From positions 1-64,000 of the forward strand of contig CAUGNZ010000005.1 of NCBI GenBank assembly GCA_959601045.1: a stretch of 64,000 nucleotides of DNA. Direction: 5' to 3'. Both the position numbers and the translations under genes were made by a program. Of the stretch, positions 25,176 through 34,649 are shown piece by piece. Origin of the DNA: an uncultured Collinsella sp. GTDB lineage: Bacteria > Actinomycetota > Coriobacteriia > Coriobacteriales > Coriobacteriaceae. Each line of letters starts with the position of its first letter. Position 1 is the stretch's first letter. The notes under the pieces are model-generated. The model had not been told where the DNA came from. It saw only the letters and a list, made by a program, of their open reading frames with translations, and searched no databases.

Positions 25176-25426
25176 GGTGTCCCCCCTTTTCGCTGGCCGC
25201 AGTGCGGCCGTCTTGCGGTACGGGGCAAACCTTATGGCGCAAACGTTGACAGTTTGTTACGTAAGTTCGTTTGTAGCGAGCATGTTTCCAATGTTTCCGC
25301 AGCGTTTCAGGGGTGCCGTTTTGTGCAGCTCCTGTTGCCTGGCGAGCACGCGCCCCCGGTTCACGCTAGAATGCACTCAACCTTTAAGCGGTTAATCCAT
25401 CCATAAGATGCACGAAGGAGCTATCT

Positions 25427-26770
25427 ATGAGCGAACCCCTGCGCACCGTGAACGTCGGCCTCATCGGTCTGGGAACCGTCGGCGGCGGCGTGGCCCGTCT
25501 GATCAAGGGCCACCACGATGAGTACCTGGCAGCCTACGGCATCGACCTTAAGCTGACCCGCGCCTGCGCGCTTGCCTGGGAGCAGGCCGAGGCGGCAGGC
25601 ATTGAGCGCGAGGCCTTTACGAGCGACTGGCACGACGTCGTCACCGACCCCGCCGTCGATATCGTCGTCGAGCTCATCGGCGGCGAGCACCCCGCGACCG
25701 AGATCTTCACCACTGCCTTCGAGAACGGCAAGCATGTCGTCTCCGCCAACAAGGCTCTGCTGGGCCGTCACGTCGAGACGCTCGCCGAGAAGGCGCGCGC
25801 GTGCGGCGTGCAGATCAAGTGCGAGGCCAGCTGCGGTGGCGGCATCCCCATTGTCAGCACGCTTGAGCACGACCTGGTAGGCAACAAGATCCTGACCATC
25901 GCCGGCATTCTCAACGGCACCACCAACTATATCCTGTCGCGCATGGACGCCGAGGGTGCCGATTACGCCGACGTACTTGCCGACGCGCAGGCCAAGGGCT
26001 ATGCCGAGGCCGACCCGTCCGCCGACGTCGACGGCTTCGACGCCGCCAGCAAGACGGCGATCCTCGCCTCCATCGGCTTTGGCACCCGCGTTACCACCGA
26101 CGATGTGTACCAGCAGGGTATCCGTACCATCGGCGCCGAGGACATCGCCCAGGCCCGCGAACTCGGCTACACCATTAAGCTGCTCGGCATCGCCCGCAAC
26201 ACCGACGCCGGCGTCGACGTTCGCGTGCATCCCACGCTGATCCCCGCAGACCATATGCTCGCCAAGGTCAACGGCGCCATGAACGCCGTCTACGTGGTAG
26301 GCGACGCCGTGGGCGAGACCATGTTCTACGGCGCGGGCGCAGGCTCCTTCCCCACCGCGAGCGCCGTCGTGGGCGATATCCTGTCGCTCTCCGAGCAGAT
26401 CAGCCGCGGCGTGGCTCCGCTGCCCGAGATTGAGCCCTATGGCCACAACCTCACCTTTAAGCCCATGGACGAGCTCCAGACCAAGTACTATGTGCGCCTG
26501 AAAGTCGCCGACCGCGTGGGCGCCCTGTCCGAGACGGTCGACATCTTTGCCAAGCACAACATCTCGATCTCGCTCATCAACCAGGTCGAGGACGGCAAAT
26601 CGGGCGTCAGCGATGCCTGCTCGGTCATCTTCCTGACGCACCGCGCGCTCGAGAAGGACGTCCAGGCTGCCGCCGCCGAGCTTGCCAGCGTCGGCTGCGT
26701 GGCCGAGGTCGCCAACGTCCTGCGCATCGAGGACGTTGAGGCTTGGACCGAAGGCGTCATGGCGAACTAG
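25427..26770 (+). CDS. hom: Homoserine dehydrogenase
   Basis: NAD(P)-dependent reduction of aspartate semialdehyde to homoserine, the branch point to threonine and methionine. The 447 residues contain the Rossmann motif GLIGLGTVGGGVARL, the conserved VVSANKALLG, CEASCGGGIPIV, GILNGTTNYIL and KGYAEADPSADVDGFDAASK catalytic region, and a C-terminal ACT domain (KVADRVGALSETVDIFAKHNISISLI) that normally senses threonine. AAGGAG precedes the ATG. It is transcribed alone, divergent from the second livJ, and ends at a strong terminator. Confidence 0.96.
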   Translation: MSEPLRTVNVGLIGLGTVGGGVARLIKGHHDEYLAAYGIDLKLTRACALAWEQAEAAGIEREAFTSDWHDVVTDPAVDIVVELIGGEHPATEIFTTAFENGKHVVSANKALLGRHVETLAEKARACGVQIKCEASCGGGIPIVSTLEHDLVGNKILTIAGILNGTTNYILSRMDAEGADYADVLADAQAKGYAEADPSADVDGFDAASKTAILASIGFGTRVTTDDVYQQGIRTIGAEDIAQARELGYTIKLLGIARNTDAGVDVRVHPTLIPADHMLAKVNGAMNAVYVVGDAVGETMFYGAGAGSFPTASAVVGDILSLSEQISRGVAPLPEIEPYGHNLTFKPMDELQTKYYVRLKVADRVGALSETVDIFAKHNISISLINQVEDGKSGVSDACSVIFLTHRALEKDVQAAAAELASVGCVAEVANVLRIEDVEAWTEGVMAN

Positions 26771-26800
26771 CCCAACGCTCGCCTAGCAATACGCGCCTTG

Positions 26801-26836
26801 AGGGCTCCCGTCCGATGTGGGACGGGAGCCCTTTTG
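26801..26836 (+). terminator. Terminator of hom
   Basis: GGGCTCCCGTCC-GATGT-GGGACGGGAGCCC-TTTT, a 12-bp GC-rich stem with a T-run, about 30 nt after the stop codon. Confidence 0.92.
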
Positions 26837-26984
26837 TCACCTGCCCTAAGCACAACGGCAAAGCATATTTGCGCGAGCCGCTCATCGGTAACGCGGGCTA
26901 CCGTTCACCGATATGCAAACGCGGCCGATTCCGACTACCGCTACGCTGTGCTGCGAATGTCCGCCCGCGATGAGAGGAAGCACC

Positions 26985-27734
26985 ATGTTGCTCGAGGGCA
27001 AGAAAGCAATCATCACCGGAGGCACACGCGGTATCGGCTATGCCATCGCCTGCCGTTTTATCGAGGAAGGCGCTGCCGTCACCGTCTTTGGCTCGCGCCA
27101 GGAGACTGCCGACACGGCCGTTGAGAAGCTGACAGCCGCCTATCCCGACGCCAAGGTCTGGGGTCGCTCCTGCGATCTCACCTCGCTCGAGGCCGTGACT
27201 GAGGCCTTTACGCAGACTGCAGCCGACATGGGCGGCTTGGACACGGTCGTCAACAATGCCGGTATCTCCCAGCGTTCACCCCTCTTGGACTACACGGCCG
27301 AGGAGTTCGCCAAAGTTATGGACCTCAACGTCGTCGCCGTCTTTAATGGCCACCAGGCTGCCGCCAAGATCATGACCGAGGCCGGCCACGGCGGCACCAT
27401 CACTACCACAAGCTCGATGGTCGCCAAGTACGGCCAGCCCTCCGGCGTCGGTTACCCCACGTCCAAGTTTGCCGTCAACGGTATGGTCCAGTCGCTCTCG
27501 CGCGAGCTCGCTCCCATGGGCATCCGCGTCAACGCCGTCGCCCCCGGCGTGACTAAGACCGACATGGTCGCCAACCTGCCCGAAGAGGTCATCAAGCCCA
27601 TCATCGCCACCATTCCGCTGGGTCGCATGGGCGAGCCCGAGGATGTCGCCAACGCCTTTGTTTTCCTGGCGAGCGACATGTCCTCCTATGTCACGGGCGC
27701 CGTGCTCCCCGTCGACGGAGCCGCCCGCTCCTAA
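26985..27734 (+). CDS. SDR-family oxidoreductase (FabG-like)
   Basis: A 249-residue classical short-chain dehydrogenase/reductase. It has the cofactor motif TGGTRGIG, the NNAG motif, the catalytic Ser in TTTSSM, Tyr and Lys in YPTSK, and the C-terminal GRMGEPEDVANAFVFLASDMSSYVTGAVLPVDGG-type ending (here VDGA). The size and sequence resemble 3-oxoacyl-ACP reductases, but no fatty-acid synthesis genes are nearby, so the substrate may be another alcohol or ketone such as a sugar or steroid. The start at 26985 follows GAGAGGAAG. Confidence 0.88.
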   Translation: MLLEGKKAIITGGTRGIGYAIACRFIEEGAAVTVFGSRQETADTAVEKLTAAYPDAKVWGRSCDLTSLEAVTEAFTQTAADMGGLDTVVNNAGISQRSPLLDYTAEEFAKVMDLNVVAVFNGHQAAAKIMTEAGHGGTITTTSSMVAKYGQPSGVGYPTSKFAVNGMVQSLSRELAPMGIRVNAVAPGVTKTDMVANLPEEVIKPIIATIPLGRMGEPEDVANAFVFLASDMSSYVTGAVLPVDGAARS

Positions 27735-27781
27735 GGAGCCACAAGCTTTGGCTTCAAGCTTCAACATAGCTCAACCAAAAA

Positions 27782-27816
27782 GGCGCGCCGTCTGAATCAA
27801 CTGCAGACAGCGCGCC
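27782..27816. terminator. Bidirectional terminator after the SDR gene
   Basis: GGCGCGC/GCGCGCC arms plus an inner GTCTG/CAGAC pairing. The plus strand continues TTCTCC; the minus strand continues TTTTTGG, so it can stop transcription from both sides. Confidence 0.7.
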
Positions 27817-27864
27817 TTCTCCTGTTATGAAAGGAAAACTATGTCCCAGTATTTCGGATCAGAA

Positions 27865-28018
27865 CGGGGCACGGTTTCCCCCAGGACCTCCTTGCGGAAA
27901 CTGCATCCCACTCTGAGCGCCCATTCCGGGACACAGCTTCCCAACGGCCCCCGTTTCGGAAACCACATCCCGTTCCGAGCCTTCAAAGCGGGACGCGGCT
28001 TCCCCGAGAAAGTATCGA
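27865..28018. repeat. 62-bp tandem repeat built from alternating 14-mers
   Basis: Five copies of a 14-mer (consensus GGGRYRYRGYTTCC) alternate in orientation at 27866, 27896, 27928, 27958 and 27990, spaced 30, 32, 30 and 32 bp. Together they make about 2.3 copies of a 62-bp unit. The array ends at the stop codon of the antiporter gene. There is no coding sequence here despite an open frame. Confidence 0.8.
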
Positions 28019-29581
28019 CTACTTACCGTCGTCGTCCTCGGCTTCTTCGCGTGCGTAGAGCTCCAGCATGCGGCGGCGGTATTCGCGCACGGCGAGCTTG
28101 GCGCGCTCCAGACGGCGGCGCTCGCGCGGGGTCAGCTCGGACGGGTCGACCTCGTCTCCATAGGTCTTATCGGCAAGCAGGTGCGCCGCGTCCACGATGC
28201 GGGCATCGATGTGGCCGCTCGCCGCCTCGGCGGAAAGACGCTCGGCAATCGCATCGAGCGTAGGCAGGCCCTCGAATACGCGACCATGGCCATGCGAAGT
28301 CAGCAGCTCATGCTCGCGCGCGAGCAAGCTCGCTAAGTCGTGGTGGGCGCGCAGGATGTCGAGCGCATCGGATGGATGCTCGGCAACTTCTGCCACGGCG
28401 GCGACCGGCGCGGCATCGACCACGCGGTAGAAGAGCTGCGCGAGCAATGGCATCAAGAACACCGTGATGGCGCCGGCGGCAACCATAACCGACGCGATGT
28501 CTTGCGACAGCGCGCCCGCGTTGACGGCAACGCTCGTCACGGCAACGATGATCGGCAGCGCCGTGGTGCAGTACAGGGCCACGGTAATGCGACCATACGC
28601 CGACACATCGCGCGTCGCAGGGCAAATGCTCATAGAAATAAGAATGGGCACGGCACGAATAATCAGCAACGCCACGATAAAGCCCACGAGCAGACCCGGG
28701 CGCGACGCCACGGCCGTCAGGTCGATCTTTGCGCCCGATACGGTAAAGAACACCGGAATCAAAAAGCCGTAGGCCAGGCCGTCGAGCTTGGTCTCGAGCG
28801 TATGGTTGCCCTCGGGGATGATGTAGCGCAAGACAAAGCCGGCGGCAAAAGAACCCAACACGATGTCGAGGTCAAAGACGGCGGAGAATGCCACGAGCGT
28901 GACCAGGATGAGCACCGTCAGACGCACGAAGGTCTGCGACGTGGTATCGGCGCGTTCCTCGACAAACGCAAAGAAGCGGCTGCCGACGCGCTTGGAGCGG
29001 CTTGGGACCACGGCCAGCAACACACAGACCACCGCAAACAAGCCAAGGATTACAAGCGTCTGGATGCCGGTGCGGGCAGACAGCAGCGCCGACATGGCGA
29101 GCACGGGGCCGAGCTCACCCCAGGTGCCATACGCAAGAATCGAGTCGCCCACACGCGTGCCGGTGAGCGAGCGCTCACGCATGATGGGCACGAGCGTGCC
29201 GAGCGCCGTAGAAGTGAGGGCAAGCGTCACGGCGATACCGTCGAAATGACTGACCGAGAACCACGGGGTAAAGCGCACGGCAAGCCAGGCGATACTAAAC
29301 GTGACGACCCACGTCGCCAAGCCGTAGCGCCCCTCGACGCCCGTGATGCTCTTGGGGTCGATCTCAAAGCCGGCGAGCAGGAACAAGAAGGCCAGACCGA
29401 GCTCGGACACAAGCGAGACCTCGGCATCTACATGGATGACGCCGAGCATATGGGGTCCCAGCACCGCACCGAACACGAGCAAAAAGACCGTCTCGGGAAC
29501 GGGCTTTCCGGGAATCGCCGAGGCGATAAAGGGGCTTGCAAAGGCCACGAGCGCGATGATGGCGAGTGAAACGAATGCCAT
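28019..29581 (-). CDS. CPA2-family cation:proton antiporter
   Basis: A 520-residue membrane antiporter. About twelve hydrophobic helices span residues 1-395, with family features FGAVLGPHMLGVI, LGLAFLFLLAGFEIDP, LALTSTALGTLVPIM and VFFTVSGAKIDL, as in the Na+/H+ or K+/H+ exchangers of the KefB/GerN branch. The last ~120 residues are a charged cytoplasmic tail with no recognised nucleotide-binding (TrkA-N) domain. It is transcribed alone, divergent from purL. It probably acts in pH or cation homeostasis; the ion is unknown. Confidence 0.88.
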   Translation of the reverse strand: MAFVSLAIIALVAFASPFIASAIPGKPVPETVFLLVFGAVLGPHMLGVIHVDAEVSLVSELGLAFLFLLAGFEIDPKSITGVEGRYGLATWVVTFSIAWLAVRFTPWFSVSHFDGIAVTLALTSTALGTLVPIMRERSLTGTRVGDSILAYGTWGELGPVLAMSALLSARTGIQTLVILGLFAVVCVLLAVVPSRSKRVGSRFFAFVEERADTTSQTFVRLTVLILVTLVAFSAVFDLDIVLGSFAAGFVLRYIIPEGNHTLETKLDGLAYGFLIPVFFTVSGAKIDLTAVASRPGLLVGFIVALLIIRAVPILISMSICPATRDVSAYGRITVALYCTTALPIIVAVTSVAVNAGALSQDIASVMVAAGAITVFLMPLLAQLFYRVVDAAPVAAVAEVAEHPSDALDILRAHHDLASLLAREHELLTSHGHGRVFEGLPTLDAIAERLSAEAASGHIDARIVDAAHLLADKTYGDEVDPSELTPRERRRLERAKLAVREYRRRMLELYAREEAEDDDGK

Positions 29582-29765
29582 GTGATGCCTTTCTCTTGTT
29601 TGCGCATCACTGTAGCACCCTCGCCGTCCTCAACGCGCCGCGAGCTGTCGTATCATAGTGAGGTTTACAAACATGTGGCTCAAGGCGACCGCAGGGCAGA
29701 CCCCGCAAACCGACCGCTGCCGCATACCGTACCGTACGCCCAACCGATCAGGAAGGCAGGAACCA

Positions 29766-32700
29766 ATGGTCTCTCGTATCTACGTGGAGAAGAAACCCGG
29801 GTTCGACGTCGAGGCTCAGCAGCTCAAGGGCGAGCTGACCGAGATTCTCGGCATCAAGGGCATCGAGGCCCTGAGGATCATCAACCGCTACGACGTCGAG
29901 GGCATCGACGAGGAGCTTTTCCGCTCCTGCGTGCCGACCGTCTTTAGCGAACCCCAGGTCGATGTGACCTACGACGAGCTCCCCGCAAGCGATGGCGCCG
30001 TCTTTGCCGTCGAATTCCTGCCTGGCCAGTTTGACCAGCGCGCCGACTCCGCCAGCGAGTGCGTGCAGCTCATCAGCCAGGGTGAACGCCCTGCCGTGCG
30101 TTCTGCCAAGGTCTATATGATCTCGGGCGCCCTGGACGAGGCCGCCATCGAGGCCATCAAGCACTACGTGGTGAACCCCGTCGAGGCGCGCATCGCCTCG
30201 CTCGACCTGCCCGAGACGCTGCACATGGAGACCCCCGAGCCCCAGCCCGTCGAAGTGCTCGACGGCTTCCGCGAGCTCGATGAGGCCGGCCTTGCCGCCT
30301 TTATCTCCGAGCGCGGTCTTGCCATGGACGAGGCGGACATCGCCTTCTGCCAGCAGTACTTCCGCGATGAGGACCGTGACCCCACCATCACCGAGATCCG
30401 CGTGATCGATACCTACTGGTCCGATCACTGCCGCCACACCACCTTCGGCACCGTCCTGGACGACGTGACGATCGACGACGCCGTGGTGCAGCAGGCCTTC
30501 GACCGTTACATGGAGATGCGCCACGAGCTCGGTCGCGACGCCAAGCCCGTCTGTCTCATGGACATGGGCACCATCGGCGCCAAGTACCTTAAGAAGACCG
30601 GCGTCATGACCGATGTCGACGAGTCCGAGGAGATCAACGCCTGCACCGTCAAGGTGAAGGTCGATGTCGACGGCGAGGACCAGGACTGGCTGTTCCTGTT
30701 TAAGAACGAGACCCACAACCACCCGACCGAGATCGAGCCCTTCGGCGGTGCCGCCACCTGCGTGGGCGGCGCCATCCGCGACCCGCTGTCGGGCCGCAGC
30801 TACGTGTACCAGGCCATGCGTGTCACCGGCGCCGGCGACCCCACCGTCCCGGTTTCCGAGACGCTCGAGGGCAAGCTGCCGCAGCGCAAGCTCGTAACCA
30901 CCGCCGCCGCCGGCTACTCCAGCTACGGCAACCAGATCGGCCTTGCCACCGGCCAGGTCAACGAGCTCTATCACCCCGGCTACGTGGCCAAGCGCATGGA
31001 GGTCGGCGCCGTCGTGGGCGCTACCCCGGCAAACCACGTGCGCCGCGAGTGCCCCGCCCCCACCGACAAGATCATCCTGCTGGGCGGCCGCACCGGCCGT
31101 GACGGCATCGGCGGTGCCACCGGCTCCTCCAAGACCCAGAACACCGAGTCCATCGAGACCTCGGGCGCCGAGGTCCAGAAGGGCAACGCCCCGGTCGAGC
31201 GCAAGCTGCAGCGTCTGTTCCGCCGCGGCGATGCCTGCCGTCTGATCAAGCGCTGCAACGACTTTGGCGCAGGCGGCGTCTCGGTCGCCGTGGGCGAGCT
31301 TGCCGACGGCCTGTATGTCGACCTGGACACCGTGACCAAGAAGTACGACGGCCTGGACGGCACCGAGCTCGCCATCTCCGAGTCCCAAGAGCGTATGGCT
31401 TGCGCCGTCGCCGACGGTGACGTCGAGGAGTTCATGGGCTACGCCGCCGAGGAGAACCTCGAGGCGACCGTTATCGCCGAGGTTACCGCCGAGCCGCGCA
31501 TGCGCATGGCCTGGAACGGTGTCGCCATCGTCGACCTATCCCGCGAGTTCCTCAACTCCAACGGCGCGCCCAAGCACCAGGTCGCCCACGTGTGCGCCCG
31601 CAGCGTATGGCAGCCCAGCTGGGCCGGCACCACGCTTGCCGAGCGTATGACCTCGCTTGTCACCGACCTCAACGTTGCCTCCAACAAGGGCCTTTCCGAG
31701 CGATTCGACTCCACCATCGGTGCCGCAACCGTGCTTATGCCTTTTGGCGGCAAGACGCAGCTCACCCCGAGCTCGGCCATGGTCGCCAAGTTCCCCGTGG
31801 ACGGCGAGACCACCACGGCAAGCGCCATGGCATGGGGCTTCAACCCCTACCTGATGGAAGCCGACCAGTTTGCTGGCGCCTACCTGTCCGTGGTCGAGTC
31901 CATCGCCAAGCTCGTTGCCGCCGGTTTTGAGCACAAGCGCGCCTATCTCTCCTTCCAGGAGTACTTCGAGCGTCTGCGCACCGAAGCCGAGCGCTGGGGC
32001 AAGCCCACGGCAGCCGTCTTGGGCGCCCTCATGGCCCAAGTCGACCTGGGTGCCGGCGCCATCGGTGGCAAGGATTCCATGAGCGGCTCGTTTGAGGACG
32101 AGGCCGGCGAGCTCAACGTTCCGCCGACTCTGATCAGCTTCGCCGTGGCCGTGGGCCGCGCGGCGCGCGCCGTCTCCCCTGAGTTCAAGGGCCTAACGCA
32201 CCGCGTCGTCCGCATCGCCCCCGCCACCTATGGTGAGGACTACCGTCCCGACGCCCAGCAGCTGCTCGCCGCGTTTGACGCCGTCGAGGCGCTCGCTGCT
32301 ACCGGCGACGCCCTGGCCGTCTCCACGCCCGGCTACGGCTGCGGTGCCGAGAGCCTCTTTAAGATGTGCGTCGGCAACCAGATCGGCATCGAGCTTGCCG
32401 AGGACGTGGACGTGGAGAGCCTCTTCACCCCGCTCTATGGCAGCTTTATCGTCGAGCTCGCCGAGGATGCCGAGCTGCCCGAGGTCGCCGACGGCGTTGT
32501 CGTCGAGCCCCTGGGTACCACCGTCGAGGGCTATGTCATCGACACCGGCTCCGAGGTCATCGAGCTCGCCGAGCTCCAGGAAGCCTGGGAGAGCGGCATC
32601 GAGGGCGTCTTCGCCTACCGCAGCGCCGGCGAGACCCCCGAGGTCGAGACCATCGACTTCCGCGCCAAGGACATCCACGTGTACGGCGGCGCCAAGATCG

Positions 32701-33512
32701 CCCGCCCGCGCGTGATCATCCCCGTGTTCCCTGGCAACAACTGCGAGTACGACAGCGCCCGCGCCTTCCGTGCCGCCGGTGCCGAGGCCGACACCTTCGT
32801 GATCAACAACCTCACGCCCGAGGCGGTCGCCGAGAGCACCCACGAGCTTGCCCGCCGCATCCGTGCAAGCCAGATCGTCATGATCCCCGGCGGCTTCTCG
32901 GGCGGCGACGAGCCCGACGGCTCCGCCAAGTTCATCACGGCGTTCTTCCGCGCTCCCGAGGTCACTGAGGCTGTCCGCGACCTGCTCAAGGCCCGCGATG
33001 GCCTGATGCTGGGCATCTGCAACGGCTTCCAGGCCCTGGTCAAGCTCGGCCTGGTGCCCTACGGTGACATCGTCGACGCCACGCCCGATGCGCCCACGCT
33101 GACGTTCAACACCATCGGTCGCCATCAGAGCCGCCTGGTGCGCACCCGCATCTCGTCCAACCTGTCCCCGTGGCTGTCGCAGTGCAGCCTCGACGACCCC
33201 TACACCGTCGCCATCAGCCACGGCGAGGGCCGCTTTGTCGCCAACGACGAGGTGCTCGCCCAGCTGATCGCCAACGGCCAGGTCGCTACGCAGTACGTGG
33301 GCGAGGACGGCAAGCCCGGCATGGATCTTTCCGTCAACCCCAACGGCTCCGCACTCGCCATCGAGGGCATCACGAGCCCCGACGGCCGCGTCCTGGGCAA
33401 GATGGGCCATGCCGAGCGTCGCGGCGACAACCTGTACCGCAACGTGCCCGAGCATGTCCCCGGCGACAAGTTCATGCCGATCTTTGAGAGCGGCGTAGCC
33501 TACTTCGCCTAA
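29766..33512 (+). CDS. purL: Phosphoribosylformylglycinamidine synthase (large, fused PurL-PurQ)
   Basis: Catalyses the ATP- and glutamine-dependent fourth step of purine synthesis, FGAR to FGAM. The 1248-residue chain is the large type in which synthetase and glutaminase are fused. It has an N-terminal PurS-like part, two AIRS-type synthetase halves (SDHCRHTTF, KNETHNHPTEIEPFGGAATCVGG; GGKDSMSGSF, second half) and a C-terminal class I glutaminase with the nucleophile in MLGICNGFQAL and an earlier VFPGNNCEYD. The start at 29766 (MVSRIYVEKKPGF) follows GGAAGGCAGG; the longer frame upstream is not supported. It is a single gene, followed by a strong terminator. Confidence 0.96.
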   Translation: MVSRIYVEKKPGFDVEAQQLKGELTEILGIKGIEALRIINRYDVEGIDEELFRSCVPTVFSEPQVDVTYDELPASDGAVFAVEFLPGQFDQRADSASECVQLISQGERPAVRSAKVYMISGALDEAAIEAIKHYVVNPVEARIASLDLPETLHMETPEPQPVEVLDGFRELDEAGLAAFISERGLAMDEADIAFCQQYFRDEDRDPTITEIRVIDTYWSDHCRHTTFGTVLDDVTIDDAVVQQAFDRYMEMRHELGRDAKPVCLMDMGTIGAKYLKKTGVMTDVDESEEINACTVKVKVDVDGEDQDWLFLFKNETHNHPTEIEPFGGAATCVGGAIRDPLSGRSYVYQAMRVTGAGDPTVPVSETLEGKLPQRKLVTTAAAGYSSYGNQIGLATGQVNELYHPGYVAKRMEVGAVVGATPANHVRRECPAPTDKIILLGGRTGRDGIGGATGSSKTQNTESIETSGAEVQKGNAPVERKLQRLFRRGDACRLIKRCNDFGAGGVSVAVGELADGLYVDLDTVTKKYDGLDGTELAISESQERMACAVADGDVEEFMGYAAEENLEATVIAEVTAEPRMRMAWNGVAIVDLSREFLNSNGAPKHQVAHVCARSVWQPSWAGTTLAERMTSLVTDLNVASNKGLSERFDSTIGAATVLMPFGGKTQLTPSSAMVAKFPVDGETTTASAMAWGFNPYLMEADQFAGAYLSVVESIAKLVAAGFEHKRAYLSFQEYFERLRTEAERWGKPTAAVLGALMAQVDLGAGAIGGKDSMSGSFEDEAGELNVPPTLISFAVAVGRAARAVSPEFKGLTHRVVRIAPATYGEDYRPDAQQLLAAFDAVEALAATGDALAVSTPGYGCGAESLFKMCVGNQIGIELAEDVDVESLFTPLYGSFIVELAEDAELPEVADGVVVEPLGTTVEGYVIDTGSEVIELAELQEAWESGIEGVFAYRSAGETPEVETIDFRAKDIHVYGGAKIARPRVIIPVFPGNNCEYDSARAFRAAGAEADTFVINNLTPEAVAESTHELARRIRASQIVMIPGGFSGGDEPDGSAKFITAFFRAPEVTEAVRDLLKARDGLMLGICNGFQALVKLGLVPYGDIVDATPDAPTLTFNTIGRHQSRLVRTRISSNLSPWLSQCSLDDPYTVAISHGEGRFVANDEVLAQLIANGQVATQYVGEDGKPGMDLSVNPNGSALAIEGITSPDGRVLGKMGHAERRGDNLYRNVPEHVPGDKFMPIFESGVAYFA

Positions 33513-33550
33513 ACCTTACCCATCGGGTACAATCCCTTCGGGTAACATCA

Positions 33551-33586
33551 CCCGCCACCGACGCATCCGGTGGCGGGTTCTTTTTT
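33551..33586 (+). terminator. Terminator of purL
   Basis: CCCGCCACCG/CGGTGGCGGG stem followed by TTCTTTTTT, 38 nt past the stop. Confidence 0.95.
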
Positions 33587-33611
33587 GCTTCGCGCATGTA
33601 GGAAGGACATC

Positions 33612-34547
33612 ATGGAAAGCCGCAAGCCGTATCTCGCCACCCTGCCCGGACCCATCCTGGGCTGCCTCGTTTGCTGCGCGCTCTGGGGCTCCGCCTTCCC
33701 CTGCATCAAGATCGGCTACGGCCTCTTTGGCATTCCCGCGCACGACAGCGCCTCGCAGCTGCTCTTCGCGGGTCTGCGCTTCACCCTTGCCGGCATGCTG
33801 GTCATTGTTGGCATGAGCGTGGCCCAGCGCCGTCCGCTCGTTCCGCAAGCGCGTGATATCAAGCCCATCTGCATCTTGTCGCTCTTCCAGACCATCGGCC
33901 AGTACTTCTTTTTCTACCTGGGACTTTCGCGTGCCAGTGCTATGTCGAGCTCCATCATCGAGGCCAGCGCCAACTTCTTGGCTATCCTCTTTGCCGCCCT
34001 GGCGTTTCGCACCGAAAAGCTCAATACGGCCAAGGTGCTCGGCTGCGTACTGGGCTTTGCCGGCGTCGCGCTCGTCAACCTTTCGGGCGCGGACGGCACC
34101 TTTGGCTTTGCGCTCGACGGCGAGGGCTTTATCCTGGCCTCCACCGTCGCGGGTGCCCTTTCGACCTGCCTGATCGGCATCTTCTCGCGCGAGCACGACG
34201 GCGTCTTGCTTGCCGGGTGGCAGTTCTTGGTCGGCGGCCTGGTCCTCACCGCCATCGGCTTTATGATGGGTGGCGCGCTCTCCCCCACGGCGATTGCCCC
34301 AGCCATCGCGCTCATCATCTACATGGCGCTTATCTCCGCGGTCGCCTACTCGCTGTGGTCGCGCCTGCTTGCCGTCAACCCCGTCAGTCGCGTCTCGGTC
34401 TTTGGGTTTATGAACCCCGTCTTTGGTGTGCTGCTGAGCGCGCTGCTGCTCGGCGAGGGCGCTGGCACGAGCCCCGTTACCGCCATCGTTGCCCTGCTGT
34501 TGGTCTGCGGCGGCATCATCATCGTCAACAGGCCCAAAAAGGCCTAA
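33612..34547 (+). CDS. EamA/DMT-family transporter
   Basis: A 311-residue protein with ten predicted membrane helices in two repeated EamA halves. Typical features are the opening CALWGSAFPCIKIGY, and in each half the pattern of a small-residue-rich fifth helix (ILFAALAFRTEKLNTAKVLGCVLGFAGVALV; GVLLSALLLGEG). Members of this family export metabolites such as amino acids or nucleobases; the substrate here is unknown. The start at 33612 has GGAAGGAC upstream. It sits between the purL terminator and its own terminator, so it is expressed alone. Confidence 0.9.
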   Translation: MESRKPYLATLPGPILGCLVCCALWGSAFPCIKIGYGLFGIPAHDSASQLLFAGLRFTLAGMLVIVGMSVAQRRPLVPQARDIKPICILSLFQTIGQYFFFYLGLSRASAMSSSIIEASANFLAILFAALAFRTEKLNTAKVLGCVLGFAGVALVNLSGADGTFGFALDGEGFILASTVAGALSTCLIGIFSREHDGVLLAGWQFLVGGLVLTAIGFMMGGALSPTAIAPAIALIIYMALISAVAYSLWSRLLAVNPVSRVSVFGFMNPVFGVLLSALLLGEGAGTSPVTAIVALLLVCGGIIIVNRPKKA

Positions 34548-34623
34548 CGAACTGCCCTTATTTAGCAGAGGGAATTCACATACTTTAGTTTAATGAAGTA
34601 CATCGGTGAGCTGAGGGCCGCCA

Positions 34624-34647
34624 CGCACGCAAGCGTGCGCCCCTTTT
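34624..34647 (+). terminator. Terminator of the EamA gene
   Basis: GCACGC-AA-GCGTGC followed by GCCCCTTTTTT. It ends at the stop codon of the convergent GGDEF gene. Confidence 0.85.
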
Positions 34648-34649
34648 TT

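Noticed and set aside
25176..25426. T-box or amino-acid riboswitch before hom
   Set aside because: No T-box motif, terminator/antiterminator pair or known riboswitch core is visible in the 250-nt gap.
27865..28018. CRISPR array
   Set aside because: The repeats alternate in orientation, are only 14 bp and imperfect, and the spacers are similar to one another, unlike a CRISPR.
27841..28263. Plus-strand open frame of 140 codons after the SDR gene
   Set aside because: It runs through the alternating 14-mer array and then antisense into the antiporter gene. AAAGGAAA before the ATG looks like a ribosome-binding site but the translation has no coding character.
28340..29569. Plus-strand open frame of 409 codons
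   Set aside because: Antisense to the CPA2 antiporter; composition His/Gly/Arg/Asp-rich, no start signal.
29748..31388. Minus-strand open frame of 546 codons
   Set aside because: Shadow of purL: Gly/Val/His/Leu-rich with no family motif, while purL on the plus strand is unmistakable.
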